Assembly: GCF_033958435.1 (NCBI RefSeq)
Contig: NC_134158.1
Span: 8,265,837-8,329,836, forward strand
Reading direction: 5' to 3'
DNA length: 64,000 nt
Origin: Carettochelys insculpta
Lineage: Eukaryota; Chordata; Testudines; Carettochelyidae
Shown here in pieces: positions 1 to 10,450 of the stretch. The first letter of the stretch is position 1. Every line of letters begins with the position of its first letter. The notes under the pieces were generated by a model. That model was not told the DNA's origin, did no database searches, and worked only from the letters and a program-made list of their open reading frames with translations. The position numbers and the translations under genes are program-made.

Positions 1-126
1 CAAAGCCAGGCACCCCCAGTCTCCAGCTCTTACTCTATCCTCATCCCCCTAACCTGAGCCAGGCTCCCCCCAGCCCCCACATCTAACCCCATCCTTCTCC
101 CCCCGCCCCAACCCTCACTCACTCAC

Positions 127-207
127 CTTTGCGTGTGGGTCTTCGCCGGCTGCCTGCTTTTCATAGTATAGCGGTTGCGCCGGGTCGTCCACATAAAATG
201 CCAGGGG
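127..207 (-). CDS. candidate internal exon of an unidentified gene (partial)
   Basis: On the minus strand an 81-nt block (27 codons, no stop) is preceded by an AG acceptor (plus 208-209) and followed by a strong GTGAGT donor (plus 121-126). The translation starts PLAFYVDDPAQPLYYEK and ends EDPHAK. I do not recognise the protein. If real, the gene continues off the left edge, because minus-strand transcription runs leftward. A C-rich tract at plus 60-117 lies in the putative downstream intron. It could equally be a chance open block or part of an undetected repeat. No homology could be tested. Confidence 0.3.
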
Positions 208-695
208 CTGAGAGCCGGAAGCAAAGGCCGGGTCTTTCTTCAGGTTTGGGGAATGATGCGGGGGGTGCAGGGTCACCCCCCCCCCGGAATTTCTTCCCGT
301 CCTCCGCAGGGACGCACACCTCTCAGTTTGGGAAACCCTGTTCTAAGGAGCCTGCCCATGAAGAGACAATTAACGCTAATTACAACGGAGCTGTTGCTTC
401 CAAAAGGTGGAGACAAAAAGGTCGAGACGGCATCTGCCAAGTAGCCGTCCGGGAGTCAGTTTTAACGACCGCCAGGAACAATCTCCCCTTCCCGGGACAC
501 AGCTATTGTCTGAGTGCTGCCAGCAGACTCCTCTGCATTCCCACAGTGGGAACCCCTCATGCTGCCCAGGGCTGCTCAGCTGAGTCCGTGTCCTGCTGGC
601 AGAGGGTATCGGTTTTTTAACGGATGTAGTTGCTTGTGGGAAAAGACTGGGAACAATATTCTCCGTACAGTTCTGGTTGTTTCTTCATAGCTCTT
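208..695. other. stretch with no recognised gene or repeat
   Basis: Moderately GC-rich sequence between the candidate exon and the first transposon. A plus-strand open frame at 129-620 shows no recognisable domain and lacks the look of a real gene. I see no RNA gene or repeat family I can name. Confidence 0.4.
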
Positions 696-698
696 CTT

Positions 699-1409
699 GG
701 CTACGTCTACACGTGAAGCCAACATTGAAATAGCTTATTTCGATGTTGTGACATCGAAATAGGCTATTTCGATGAATAACGTCTACACGTCCTCCAGGGC
801 TGGCAACGTCGATGTTCAACTTCGACGTTGCGCGGCACCACATCGAAATAGGCGCTGCGAGGGAACGTCTACACGTCAAAGTAGCACACATCGAAATAAG
901 GGTGCCAGGCACAGCTGCAGACAGGGTCACAGGGCGGACTCAACAGCCAGCCGCTCCCTTAAAGGGCCCCTCCCAGACACAGTTGCACTAAACAACACAA
1001 GATCCACAGAGCTGACAACTGGTTGCAGACCCTGTGCCTGCAGCATGGATCCCCAGCTGCCGCAGCAGCAGCCAGAAGCCCTGGGCTAAGGGCTGCTGCC
1101 CACGGTGACCATAGAGCCCCGCAGGGGCTGGAGAGAGAGCATCTCTCAACCCCCCAGCTGATGGCCGCCATGGAGGACCCGGCAATTTCGACGTTGCGGG
1201 ACGCGGATCGTCTACACGGTCCCTACTTCGACGTTGAACGTGGAAGTAGGGCGCTATTCCGATCCCCTCATGAGGTTAGCGACTTTGACGTCTCGCCGCC
1301 TAACGTCGAAGTTAACTTCGAAATAGCGCCCGACGCGTGTAGCCGCGACGGGCGCTATTTCGAAGTTAGTGCCGCTACTTCGAAGTAGCGTGCACGTGTA
1401 GACACAGCT
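699..1409 (+). mobile_element. 711-bp Harbinger-like non-autonomous DNA transposon, copy 1
   Basis: It starts GGCTACGTCTACACGTG and ends CACGTGTAGACACAGCT, imperfect terminal inverted repeats. The 3-bp sequence ctt flanks it on both sides (696-698, 1410-1412), as expected for a 3-bp target duplication of the PIF/Harbinger type. The interior is CpG-rich and full of short motifs cgaaatag / ctatttcg in both orientations. Two overlapping open frames of about 105 and 121 codons recur in other copies, but show no transposase domain. Four further near full-length copies occur in this window (9547, 16812, 30746, 53104). Confidence 0.8.
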
Positions 1410-1498
1410 CTTGTTTTTCTGGGCTGCTGTGCATTGCCGGGTGGGCCTCTGTATTATCCAGGATCAGCGAGGTGGCCGTGTTACTCTGTAGCTTCGAG

Positions 1499-1665
1499 AA
1501 CAAGAAGCCCTGTGGCACCTTACAGACTAACAGATATTTTGGAGCATCAGCTTTCGTGGGCAAAGACCCGCTTCATCATGCAGCTGATGAAGCGGGTCTT
1601 TGCCCACAAAAGCTTGTGCTCCAAAATATCTGTTAATCTACAAGGTGCCACAGGACTTCTTGTTG
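1499..1665. repeat. palindromic (inverted dimer) retroelement tail
   Basis: Left arm runs from aacaagaag and contains ggagcatcagctttcgtggg; the right arm is its reverse complement, ending cttcttgttg. The centre is near 1576-1582. The arms have a few mismatches. Each arm is the same turtle tail repeat that appears singly at 43975-44095 and 63240-63385. Confidence 0.8.
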
Positions 1666-1739
1666 TATTATCCAGAATATTAGAGTATCTGACAAACTCC
1701 CGGTCCCAGGTTGCTGGATACCAAAGAGTTAACTGTAGG

Positions 1740-2150
1740 TCTTCCTCCCCTCTGTCTGAGGCCCTGCACCTACGTTCCTTCTGCCCTCATCCCACCAGAA
1801 CCCCAAGCCTCCTCTCCCCACCAAGGCCAATGGAGGTGGGGGGCAGCAGGCGGTGATAGGGATGGCCATTTGGCCCTGGCCTCAAAGGGAGCCTCAAATT
1901 CAGACACTTGTTCATTTTTTTGGCATTTGGCAAGTTTGCCAACTTGTTTTCACGCCCATCCCTCCATAATTAGGGGCGTGACATGGAAAAAAGCTCCGGA
2001 TTATTAATATTTTAATATTCAATTGCTGTCTTGCCCTCTCTTTTTGGTGCCTTATTTTGTTTTCAAGTGTTGTCATTTTTTATTTTATTTTTTTGTGGCT
2101 GGGGGGCTCAGAAGCTGGATGTGGCCTGGGCCAATTTGGACCATCTGAAG
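1740..2150. other. non-genic stretch, no identifiable repeat
   Basis: AT/GC-mixed sequence with an open frame at 1711-2007 that has no recognisable domain. I see no gene, RNA or named repeat. Confidence 0.35.
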
Positions 2151-2151
2151 A

Positions 2152-2247
2152 GGCCTGTCCACCACCCTCTGGATCTCAGAGGGGGCCTGTCCACCATCCT
2201 CTGGATCTCAGAGGGGGCCTGTCCACCACCCTCTGGATCTCGGAGAG
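2152..2247 (+). repeat. 32-bp minisatellite, three units
   Basis: Units starting ggcctgtccaccaccctctg begin at 2152, 2184 and 2216, a period of exactly 32 bp. Divergence between units is one to a few bases, so the array is fairly young. Confidence 0.85.
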
Positions 2248-2750
2248 GCCCTGCTAGGGTTGCCAGACATCCCACAATACGCGGGACAGTCGTGAATTCC
2301 CACTACAAGTCCCGTGTCCTACATTTAGGCAAAAATGGACCGCTGGACATTTTTGTGTAAATGGGAGACATGCAACTTGTCAAGGCCCTGCAGCTGGGGC
2401 TGCCAGCTGGGCTGGGTCCCCTAGCCGGCTCCCAGCCATGGAAACCCCAGGCATGGAGGTGGGAGAACCCCAGCAGCCCTGCAGCTAGGAGCTGGCCAGG
2501 GTGCGGGGTGCCCCAGCCCATCTGTAGCCTCTCAGCCATGGGAGTGCTGGTTTTCCTCTCCCCACCTCCTGGGGATCCTGTGGCTGGGGCTGCCAGCAAT
2601 CTGGCTCTGCCTGCTCACCCGGAGGTGGAAGGGCTTAACCTTCCAAAGAGAGGTCCTAGCTGGAGCGGGGAGAGGCCATTGATTGGCATTGCCAGGGAAG
2701 ACAAGGAGAGGACTATTTAACTGTTTGCAGGATGAACCGGGAGGGAAGGC

Positions 2751-2826
2751 GCCATGTTAGTCTGTATCTTCGCAAAAGCAGAAAGCAGCCCTGCAGCACT
2801 TTAAAGACTCACAGAATAGTTTATTA
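2751..2826 (-). repeat. partial extra PLE terminal unit (tandem pLTR-like)
   Basis: Contains gcactttaaagactcacaga followed by atagtttatta, a diverged direct copy of the terminal unit that begins again at 2827. Tandem partial terminal units of this sort are characteristic of Penelope-like elements. Confidence 0.55.
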
Positions 2827-3034
2827 TCAAAACAAAAAGCAGTCAAGTAGCACTTTAAAGACTAGCAAAATAGTTTATTAGGTGAGCTTTCGTGGGACAG
2901 ACCCACCCAGAGCCAGACCAGAACAGACTCAATATTTAAGACACAGAGAACCAAAAAACAGTAAGCAAGGAGGACAAATCAGAAAAAGATAATCAAGGTG
3001 AGCAAATCAGAGAGTGGAGGGGTGGGGGGGAAGA

Positions 3035-3406
3035 TCAAGAATTAGATTGAGCCAAGTATGCAGAGGAGCCCCTATAGTGACTCTGAAAGTTCCCATCATG
3101 ATTTAAACCATGTGTTGATGTGCCAAATTTGAATATAAAAGTCAGTTCGTCCACTTCTCTTTCTAAAACAGAGCGATAATTTCTCTTCAGTAACTCACAT
3201 ACCTTTAGGTCATTGACAGAATGCCCTAGTCCATTAAAATGTTGACTAACTGGTTTGTGGATCTGGAGTGTTTTGATGTCTGTTTTGTGCCCGTTGACCC
3301 TTTGTCTAAGGGAGTTAGAAGTCTGTCCAACATACAAAGCATCTGGGCATTGTTGGCACATGATGGCATATATGATGTCAGTAGAGGAGCATGAGAAAGT
3401 GCCCAT
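3035..3406 (-). pseudogene. PLE GIY-YIG endonuclease remnant
   Basis: The minus-strand frame contains [20 protein letters not shown], the GIY-YIG signature of the Penelope endonuclease, followed by [11 protein letters not shown] and a conserved QHF and EREVDEL segment. A linker block in another frame (3226-3576, with MRILTNSHSLYPRN) connects to the upstream RT, showing at least one frameshift between RT and endonuclease. Confidence 0.8.
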
Positions 3407-3639
3407 GATTCTGTGAGTAACCTGGTTAGGTCCAGTGATGGTATTTCCAGAGAAGATATGTGGACAAAGCTGGCAGCAGGCTTTGTTGTAGGACTGGTGT
3501 TCCTGGGGTACAAACTGTGGCTGTTAGTAAGGATCCTCATGAGGTTGGGAGGTTGTCTGTAGCAGAGAACAGGCATGTCACCCAGGGCCTTCTGGAGTGT
3601 AGCATCCTGATTAAGAATCGGTTGTAGGTCTTTAATAAT

Positions 3640-4728
3640 TCATTGCAGTGGTCTGAGTTGGGGGCTGTAGGTGATGACCAGTGGTGTTCTGTTCTTGGCT
3701 TTTTTGGGCCGATCTTGGAGTAGCTGGTTTCTGGGTATGCGTCTGGCCCTGTCGATTTGTTTTTTCACTTCTCCTGGTGGGTAATTCAGGTTTATGAATA
3801 TTTGGCAAAGTTCTTGTAGTTTTTGGTCTCTGTCAGTTGGATCAGAGCAAATGCGATTGTACCTAAGAGCTTGACTGTAAACAATGGATCTAGTCATGTG
3901 TGCAGGATGGAAACTAGAAGGGTGTAGATAAGTATAGTGATCAGTAGGTTTTCGGTACAGTGTGGTGCTGATCAGGGCGTCCTTGATTAGTACTGTAGTG
4001 TCCAGGAAATGTATCTCTTGCATGTTGTAATCGAGGCATAAGTTGATGGTGGGGTGTAGATTGTTAAAGTCTCTGTGGAATTCTTCTAGAGCCTCTGTAC
4101 CATGGGTCCAAATCATAAAGATGTCATCAATGGATCTTAAGTAGAGGAGTGGTAATAGGGGACGAGAGCTGAGGAATCGTTGTTCCAGGTCAGCCATAAA
4201 TATATTAGCATATTGTGGGGCCATGCGGGTGCCCATAGCAGTTCCACTAATCTGGAGGTATAAATTGTCCCCAAAACGGAAATGATTGTGTGTGAGAACA
4301 AAGTTACAGAGGTCAGACACCAGATTGGCTGTGGTGGCACCAGGGATGGTATTCCTGATTGCTTGTAATCCGTCTTTATGTGGAATATTAGCTTACAGAG
4401 CCTCTACATCCATTGTGGCAAGTATGGCGTTATCAGGAACTTTTCCGATGTTTTGTAATTTCCTCAGGAAGTCGGTGGTATCTCGGATATAGGTGGGAGC
4501 GTTGGTGGCATAGGGTTTGAGGAGGGAGTCCACGTAACTGGATAGTCCGGTGGTAAGGGTGCCAATACCTGAAATGATAGGGCGTCCAGGGATTCCAGGA
4601 TTGTGGATTTTGGGAAGTAAATAGAATAATCCAGGCTGCGGCTCAGATAGTGTGTCGGAGTTAATGAGGTCCCGAGTAGCAGCAGGGAGTTCCTTCAGTA
4701 GTTGTTGTAATTTCCTTTGGAATTCCAA
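3640..4728 (-). pseudogene. PLE reverse transcriptase remnant
   Basis: Two open blocks (4393-4728 and 3640-4320, minus strand) in the same frame give a PLE-type reverse transcriptase. The first has GLFYLLPKIHNPGIPGRPI, the second has GTAMGTRMAPQYANIFMADL and SIDDIFMIW. In the active-site block the usual tyrosine before the two catalytic aspartates reads serine here (family expectation YxDD). A TAA stop immediately after MDVEAL (about 4392) interrupts the frame between the two blocks. The copy is therefore dead. N-terminal sequences are missing. Confidence 0.8.
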
Positions 4729-4902
4729 AGTGGGATCAGCAGAGAGAGGTCTGTAAAATGTGGTGTTGGAGAGTTGTCTGGCTGTGGGTCTGTCCCACGA
4801 AAGCTCACCTAATAAACTATTTTGCTAGTCTTTAAAGTGCTACTTGACTGCTTTTTGTTTTGATAGTGCATAGACTAGCACAGCTCCCTCTCTGTTATTA
4901 GA

Positions 4903-4962
4903 ATAGTTTATTGGGTGATGAGCTTTTGTGGGACAGACCCACTTCTGCAGCTCTGGAAATTC
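4903..4962 (-). repeat. PLE tail fragment
   Basis: gaatagtttattgggtgatg followed by agcttttgtgggacagaccc matches the PLE terminal unit in minus orientation, just outside the right end of the 2827-4863 element. Confidence 0.6.
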
Positions 4963-4988
4963 TGAAGATCTGAAAAGTATCAGTGGAG

Positions 4989-5461
4989 TCGCTGAGTTAG
5001 TCTGTATCGTCAAAGACAACAAGACGTCCTGGGGCACCTTATAGACTAACAGATATTTTGGAGCATCAGTGTTCATGGGCAAAGACCTGCTTCGTCAGAT
5101 GCATGAGTTGGGGGCGGGGGTTCAGAGGAGGGTTTAAAGAGGGGCTCTCGGTAAAGGGGAGGGCCAGAGTTGACAAGGTCTGTTCAGTCAGGGAGGATGT
5201 GACCCATTATCAGCAGTTACTGTGGAGTTCCCTGATTGAGCTGACTTGATTTCTCCTCTCTTGATGTTCACAACTCCACAGTAACTGCTGATAATGGGTC
5301 ACATCTTCCCTGACTGAACAGACCTTGTCAACTCTGGCCCTCCCCTTGACTGAGACCCCCTCTTTAAACCCTCCTCTGAACCCCGCCACCCACAACTCAT
5401 GCATCTGATGCAGCGGGTCTTTGCCCACCAAAGCTGATGCTCCAAAATATCTGTTAGTCTA
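4989..5461. repeat. large palindrome, about 195-bp arms, 43-bp spacer
   Basis: Left arm about 5035-5229 and right arm about 5273-5468 are near-perfect reverse complements, from caccttatagactaacag through gtgacccattatcagcagtt. The spacer is 5230-5272. Outer parts are the same tail repeat as at 1499-1665. The inner parts carry extra sequence not seen in the other palindromes. The right side is interrupted by a solo LTR at 5467. Confidence 0.85.
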
Positions 5462-5466
5462 TAAGG

Positions 5467-6285
5467 TGTGGTTGGGCATTTCTGCTAAAATGGTGCTTGG
5501 ACGTCCAATCCACTCCACTCCCTTGACTGTTAACCACATGTGTGTGCTCTCTTTGGACAGCGGTGTAGACCCTGCAGTTAGCTGACACTGCAGACCTCCG
5601 AGAGGCCCCAACAGTCACAAATTAGGCGAGGTCTGAAGGCACTGGAACCAAGTTTATTGTCATTGACGTATGGTCTCCAACACTCTCGTGAGCTTACAAC
5701 ATGACTCAACAGTTGACACCGGTACATGCCTACGCCATGACAATGGACGCGACTTAATTGATGGCAAGGGGACTCCATCATCCCCTAGGTCACTCGACCC
5801 AGCCCATTACACACACTTTTATACACAGGTCTAAACAAGTTACTATCCAGGTACAACCTGCCTCCCCCCATTGTAATACACCGACACCCCTTAATGTAAC
5901 TAGACCTATCCATTAACTTGGGGGATAATGGTGGTACCATCAAAACAACACTCTCCATCCTGCTGTCATTACGACCTGTCCCTGAACTTGGGTTGGAACG
6001 TACCTGTTGCTAAGCTGTTATCTATGGGGAGGGGATGGGGCGTGTGTGGTACCAAGCAGAATGTGTTTACGTGTATCACTAAGTGCCTGGCTCTGGGTGT
6101 GTTTAGGCCCTGTGACTTATCAGCTCTGTCCCTTGCTGCATTCCCATGGGCAGAATCTACCTAGCTCAGTTTTTGCTTTAACCTGTTGCTGTTCAGGCTT
6201 GAGGCCTTTAGCTTGGCTGTGTGTTAACAAAGCATTGACTGTTGTCCTCAGCTTTTAGTTGTACACAAAGCCTCTCATAACTACA
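5467..6285 (-). mobile_element. solo LTR of an endogenous retrovirus-like element (819 bp)
   Basis: Begins TGTGGTTGGG and ends AACTACA, with a 5-bp duplication taagg on each side (5462-5466 and 6286-6290). On the minus strand it has TATAAAAG (plus 5816-5823) and, about 160 bp downstream, AATAAA (plus 5653-5658), the expected promoter and polyadenylation order. The interrupted tail repeat resumes after it (tgccacaggccttcttg). No internal region remains, so this is a recombination-derived solo LTR. Confidence 0.75.
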
Positions 6286-6324
6286 TAAGGTGCCACAGGC
6301 CTTCTTGAAGATCTGGAAGATAAA

Positions 6325-6410
6325 TCCGAAGAAGTGGGTCTGTCCCATGAAAGCTCAGGGCCTAATACATTCTTTTGTTAGTCTTTAAAGTGCTACAGGA
6401 CTGTGTGTTA
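6325..6410 (+). repeat. PLE tail fragment
   Basis: Contains gaagaagtgggtctgtccca and gttagtctttaaagtgctac, the PLE terminal unit in plus orientation. Confidence 0.65.
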
Positions 6411-6722
6411 GAGTGTGGCATAGATCTCCACCAAAACGTCATCTAGTTTCTCCTGGGCCTTGCACAGTTGTCCCCAGATTTCAGGGGGCAATCAGCAGAA
6501 AAACCCATAAAGGTTTGGCCAAAGGACAGAAGTAGGCATGGGGGACTTCCCAGAATAAATACAGCATCTGTTCCACTCAGTGGGTGCCTCCTGACCAAAG
6601 GGTGGGACAGGAAGAGATTCAGCATTGCCTCAGACTGGCTGTTCATTTTCCCCAGAATTTGGAACATACCGGCTGGTGGGGATTTTTGAAGGACTTTTTT
6701 TTCTGAGGCTGGCTGGTTGGGC

Positions 6723-6730
6723 TATAAAAG
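6723..6730 (+). promoter_or_regulatory. candidate TATA box
   Basis: TATAAAAG within ggctataaaagcagagc. About 43 bp downstream is an ATG (6773) followed 13 nt later by a consensus donor GTAAGT (6786). This resembles a core promoter with a short first exon, 7.3 kb upstream of LAAO copy A on the same strand. A link to LAAO is speculation. No transcript evidence is available. Confidence 0.3.
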
Positions 6731-6939
6731 CAGAGCGTCATTGGAGGGAGGATGAGCTCTGTTCGTGGAAACATGGACTGGTTCTGTAAGTGACATTGCG
6801 GCACTGGTGGAGTTGTTTGGGCGGTGGGAAATGTTATGTTTGTCCTTCTTCGGCTGCTTTCTCATTTTCCCATCTGTCTGTTTCTCTCTCTTTTAACCTC
6901 TTATTATAACTGGGCTCAGAAAAAGAGAACTAGAGGAGA

Positions 6940-7160
6940 TAATGGATGATAGCTCCGTCTGGGGCTATTAGCCAGGTGGGACAGGGATGGTGTCCCTTGG
7001 CTTTGTTATCTCAGAACTAGGAATGGGTGATGAGACGGATGCCGTGATGACTCCCTGTTCTGTTCATTCCTTCTGGGGTGCCTGACGTTGGCTGCTGTTG
7101 GAAGACAGGTCATTGGGCTTGATGGACCATTGGTCTGACCCAGTGTGGCCATTCTTAGGG
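6940..7160 (+). repeat. CR1 LINE 3' tail
   Basis: Contains gctattagccaggtgggaca and ttggaagacaggtcattggg, then gatggaccattggtctgacc and ccagtgtggccattctta, the 3' untranslated tail of a turtle CR1 subfamily in plus orientation. Confidence 0.75.
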
Positions 7161-7274
7161 TCTTTTTTCCCCCCGACTCCTTTTTTAGATGAAGATATCT
7201 CCAGCTTTCTTTTTCACGGTCCTGCCTCTGTTCTTTCCAGGTTTACCTTGGAGCTGACGCTCACTAATTTTCAT

Positions 7275-7669
7275 GGCTATGTCTACACTAGCAAGTTCTT
7301 TCGGAAAATCCGGCCCTTTTTCAAAAGAACAGGCCTTGCATCTACACACAAAAAGTGCTCTTTTGATCTGAAATCAAAAGAACGCAGCTCTTCTTCTGGG
7401 AGCTTTCTGCCGCTCCAGGATCAGGAAGAGCACCTCCTTTCGAAAGCAAGCATGTGTAGGCCCTTCTTTCGAAAGAGCACGCCTCGTGGAGCTGGATTTT
7501 TGGATCCTGGTTCCATTCTTTCCAAAGAGCAGAAGCCGTGTGCGTGCTGTTTATCAAAAGGGCGGATTGGTCTTTCGATCCGCTTTCTTGTATGTGGACG
7601 CGCTCATTAGAAAGAAGAGATCTCCCAGGAGAACTTCTTTCGAAAGATCACTGTGCTGTAGACGTAGCC
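7275..7669. mobile_element. Harbinger-like short element, TTTCGAAAGA family
   Basis: Starts GGCTATGTCTACACTAGC and ends CTGTAGACGTAGCC. Flanking triplets are cat and cac. The interior has many copies of tttcgaaag and ctttcgaaa. Related copies are at 24501-24880, 41946-42385 and 51182-51613. Confidence 0.7.
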
Positions 7670-7799
7670 CACGAGTCTTGGGTCATGCCTTCTTGGGGGG
7701 TATCTTATGGGAAAATTTGGTCAGGCTAAGGGCCTGACCCTGAGTTGAAAGAAATGGGAATTTTGCCTTTAACTTCTGTGGCAGCAGGGTCAGACTCTA

Positions 7800-8100
7800 G
7801 GCTGTGTTTACACAGTGCCCTTAAGGCAAAATAAGACACACAATTCACGTAACACAAATCGCCTATCCTATTTTGGGTTAATTTCAAAATAGGCTATTTC
7901 GGCATTTGGCATTGTTTAGGCAGCCCCAAATGGTGAAATACGGCGCTATTTCAAGGCATCCCTTACTCATCCTGCAACAAGGGATGCTGAGATAGCTCAT
8001 CTGCTATTTTGAAATCCTGGGTGTGTTTCTTAGATGCAGAGTACCTCGGTATATCCAAATAGCTCTGCTGTGTAAGCATAGACCAGGACACAGAATGCAT
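7800..8100. mobile_element. degenerate GTCTACAC-end DNA element
   Basis: Starts aggctgtgtttacacagtgc and ends near gtaagcatagacc, with internal ctattttgaaat-type motifs. It looks like a decayed member of the same end-sharing superfamily. Boundaries are approximate. Confidence 0.4.
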
Positions 8101-8221
8101 CAGTTGGCGATCACACTGTGTAACCCTTTGAGATGCTGACATCCAATGACCCACTGTGGAGTTCCACACCACCTAAAACTGGGACATTGTTCCAATACTT
8201 GCAATAATAATATGTGGAGAT

Positions 8222-8422
8222 GAACATCTCATAAAACTGGAAGGGATCTCAGGAGGTTGGGTTCCTGCCCTCTCGGCAGAGCCAAGCACCATTCCTAACA
8301 CTTTTTTTTAAGGAAATTCTATTTGCTTGAGGCCCCTAAATGACCTCCTCAAGGGGCAAGCTCACAACCCTGAGTTTAACAGGCAAATAATCAATCCCCC
8401 AAGCTAGCCATCCCTACTACGC
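8222..8422 (-). repeat. tRNA-derived SINE, minus strand
   Basis: Reading the minus strand: a decayed tRNA-like head (plus aagctcacaaccctgagttt is the reverse complement of a box-B region) followed by a CR1-like tail (plus aactggaagggatctcagga). Same family as 16325-16545 and 42930-43120. Confidence 0.6.
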
Positions 8423-8741
8423 TGTATGACTGCTCAGGTGACTCAAGGGTGATCTAGACCTATGGGACGCCCAACTGCAGGAAGATCCATCTTCTGGAGT
8501 TCGATTTTACCAAGTCTGTTAAGACGTGGCAAAAATGACCTCTCTGGGTTTGGGCAATGACCCCTGTACCACACACTATCACGTCAACATGAGACTTCCA
8601 AGCCCCGGACTGCACTAGTGAAGAAAGCCGATTCTGATACACTCTAGCTAAGCTATTGGCATAGCTAGTATTGTGTATCTGAAATTGACTTTGTCCCCTA
8701 GCGTAAATTTGCCCTCAGGCTTGTGGGATCAGAGTTTAAAG

Positions 8742-9350
8742 CAGGGGTTCTTAACCTTTACTGCAGCCTGCACCCCTTTGGTTCTCAAAATATGTGCCCG
8801 CACCCCGATCAAAAAGGGAGACGGGGGCCTGTACACTTTTAAATGCACATTAAATATACGTAAAATAGTTGTATGTTATTACTCACCACAAATAACAGTA
8901 CAGCAGGCATCCAAAAATTTGCAAGTACTAGCCAGAGATCTTGCAGCATTTTGCTGTGGCAGTAAACTGGACCTAATGTGCTAGCGGTTAGCGGCTAACT
9001 GAATTCAAACAAAACTGCTGCGTTGCCCCATCATCACCTGCGCATGAATCAAGAAATATACTTTGCAACATGGCGGTACGGCTGTATTTTGTAGCAAGAG
9101 AATTTCTGTACAATTAGCTCAAAAGCTTAACAATAAATTGCTTGTTTGTATATTACAGTAATCGTCAAAAAAAAGTATGATGTTGATAAATACGCAGGTT
9201 TGATGAAACAAAGTCTTTGTACCTAGGTGCCTGAGCTTAATTTGCGTTTTTGATGATTTACCTTCTAAAAAAATCTGGCATGTCTCAGACCCCCAGAAAG
9301 GGCATCACGCACCCCCAGGGGGTGCATGCACCCTAGGTTAAGAACAACTG
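8742..9350. mobile_element. hAT-like non-autonomous transposon, copy 1
   Basis: Ends CAGGGGTTCTTAAC and GTTAAGAACAACTG form terminal inverted repeats. A perfect 8-bp target duplication gtttaaag flanks it (8734-8741 and 9351-9358), which is diagnostic for hAT elements. No transposase remnant. A related copy is at 62832-63506. Confidence 0.85.
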
Positions 9351-9546
9351 GTTTAAAGCAAGTCACGTTGTCCACAAGAAATTACTGATATTGTTTAGTT
9401 TCTTGAATGATGCTGGTTCCTCTTTGTGAGCAGGGAAGAGAAAAAAAAATCTTATTCCATGCTTCTTTGGGTAATAACTTCCACCTGAAACTGAACACTC
9501 TGCAATCTATAGTTCTCGTCTTGGAAAACAGCCAATGAATCTCTTT

Positions 9547-10256
9547 AGCTGCGTCTACACGTGCACGCTACTTCGAAGTAGCGGCAGTAACTTCGAAATA
9601 GCGCCCGTCACGTCTACACGTGTTGGGCGCTATTTCGAAGTTGAAATCGACGTTAGGCGGCGAGACGTCGAAGTCGCTAACCCCATGAGGGGATGGGAAT
9701 AGCGCCCTACTTCGACATTCAACATCGAAGTAGGGACGTGTAGACGATCCGCGTCCCGCAACATCGAAATAGCGGGGTCCTCCATGGCGGCCATCAGCTG
9801 GGGGGTTGAGAGATACTCTCTCTCCAGCCCTTGCGGGGCTCTGTGGTCACCGTGGGCAGCAGCCCTTAGCCCAGGGCTTCTGGCTGCTGCTGCTGCAGCT
9901 GGGGGTCCGTGCTGCATATACAGGGTCTGCAACTAGTTGTCGGCTCTGTGTATCTTGCACTGTTTAATGAAAGTGTGTCTGGGAGGGGCCCTTTAAGGGA
10001 GCGACTTGCTGTTGAGTCCGCCCCGTGACCCTGTCTGCAGCTGTGCCTGGCTCCCTTATTTCGATGTGTGCTACTTTGGCGTGTAGACGTTCCCTCGCTG
10101 CGCCTATTTCGATGTTGGGCTGAGCAACGTCGAAGTTGAACATCGACGTTGCCAGCCCTGGAGGACGTGTAGACGTTATTCATCGAAATAGCCTATTTCG
10201 ATGTCGCAACATCGAAATAAGCTATTTCGAAGTTGGGTGCACGTGTAGACGTAGCC
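9547..10256 (-). mobile_element. Harbinger-like non-autonomous DNA transposon, copy 2 (inverted)
   Basis: Same 710-bp family as copy 1 in opposite orientation, ends AGCTGCGTCTACACGTG and CACGTGTAGACGTAGCC. Its two open frames are almost identical to those of the copy at 30746-31455 (one frame shows two differences in 105 codons and the other none in 100), so these two are the youngest pair. Flanking triplets ttt and ctt match at two of three positions. Confidence 0.8.
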
Positions 10257-10339
10257 CTTATGTTTCAAAGGATTGTTTGGAAGGGGATGTGATCTACCCT
10301 GCTCTTTCCCAGGTCGTTTCTAGAAAACTAACAGAGAGG

Positions 10340-10450
10340 GAGCCGTGCTAGTCTATACGTTATCAAAACAAAAAAGCAGGGCCAGTAGCACTTTAAAGAC
10401 TAATAAATTATTTCATGAGTCGTTAAAGTGCTACTGGCCCTGCTTTTCGC
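10340..10450. repeat. PLE tail folded as a 30-bp hairpin
   Basis: Bases 10372-10401 (aaaagcagggccagtagcac and on) pair with 10418-10447 across a 16-bp spacer, with one mismatch by eye. The outer left part is a PLE terminal unit in minus orientation. It is a small inverted dimer of the same tail. Confidence 0.75.

Larger units (their letters stand above)
2827..4863 (-). mobile_element. Penelope-like retroelement with perfect 80-bp inverted terminal units
   Basis: Bases 2827-2906 are the exact reverse complement of 4784-4863 (80 of 80 by eye). Between them, on the minus strand, lie a reverse transcriptase remnant followed by a GIY-YIG endonuclease, the normal PLE domain order. Inverted long terminal units (pLTRs) are known in Penelope elements. 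The element is 2037 bp, shorter than an intact PLE, and its open frame is broken. Confidence 0.85.

Noticed and set aside
772..1388. Overlapping plus-strand open frames of 105 and 121 codons in the transposon
   Set aside because: They recur in every copy of the element but have no recognisable domain and are set by a GC-rich interior short of stop codons. Kept as a finding about the element, not called as genes.
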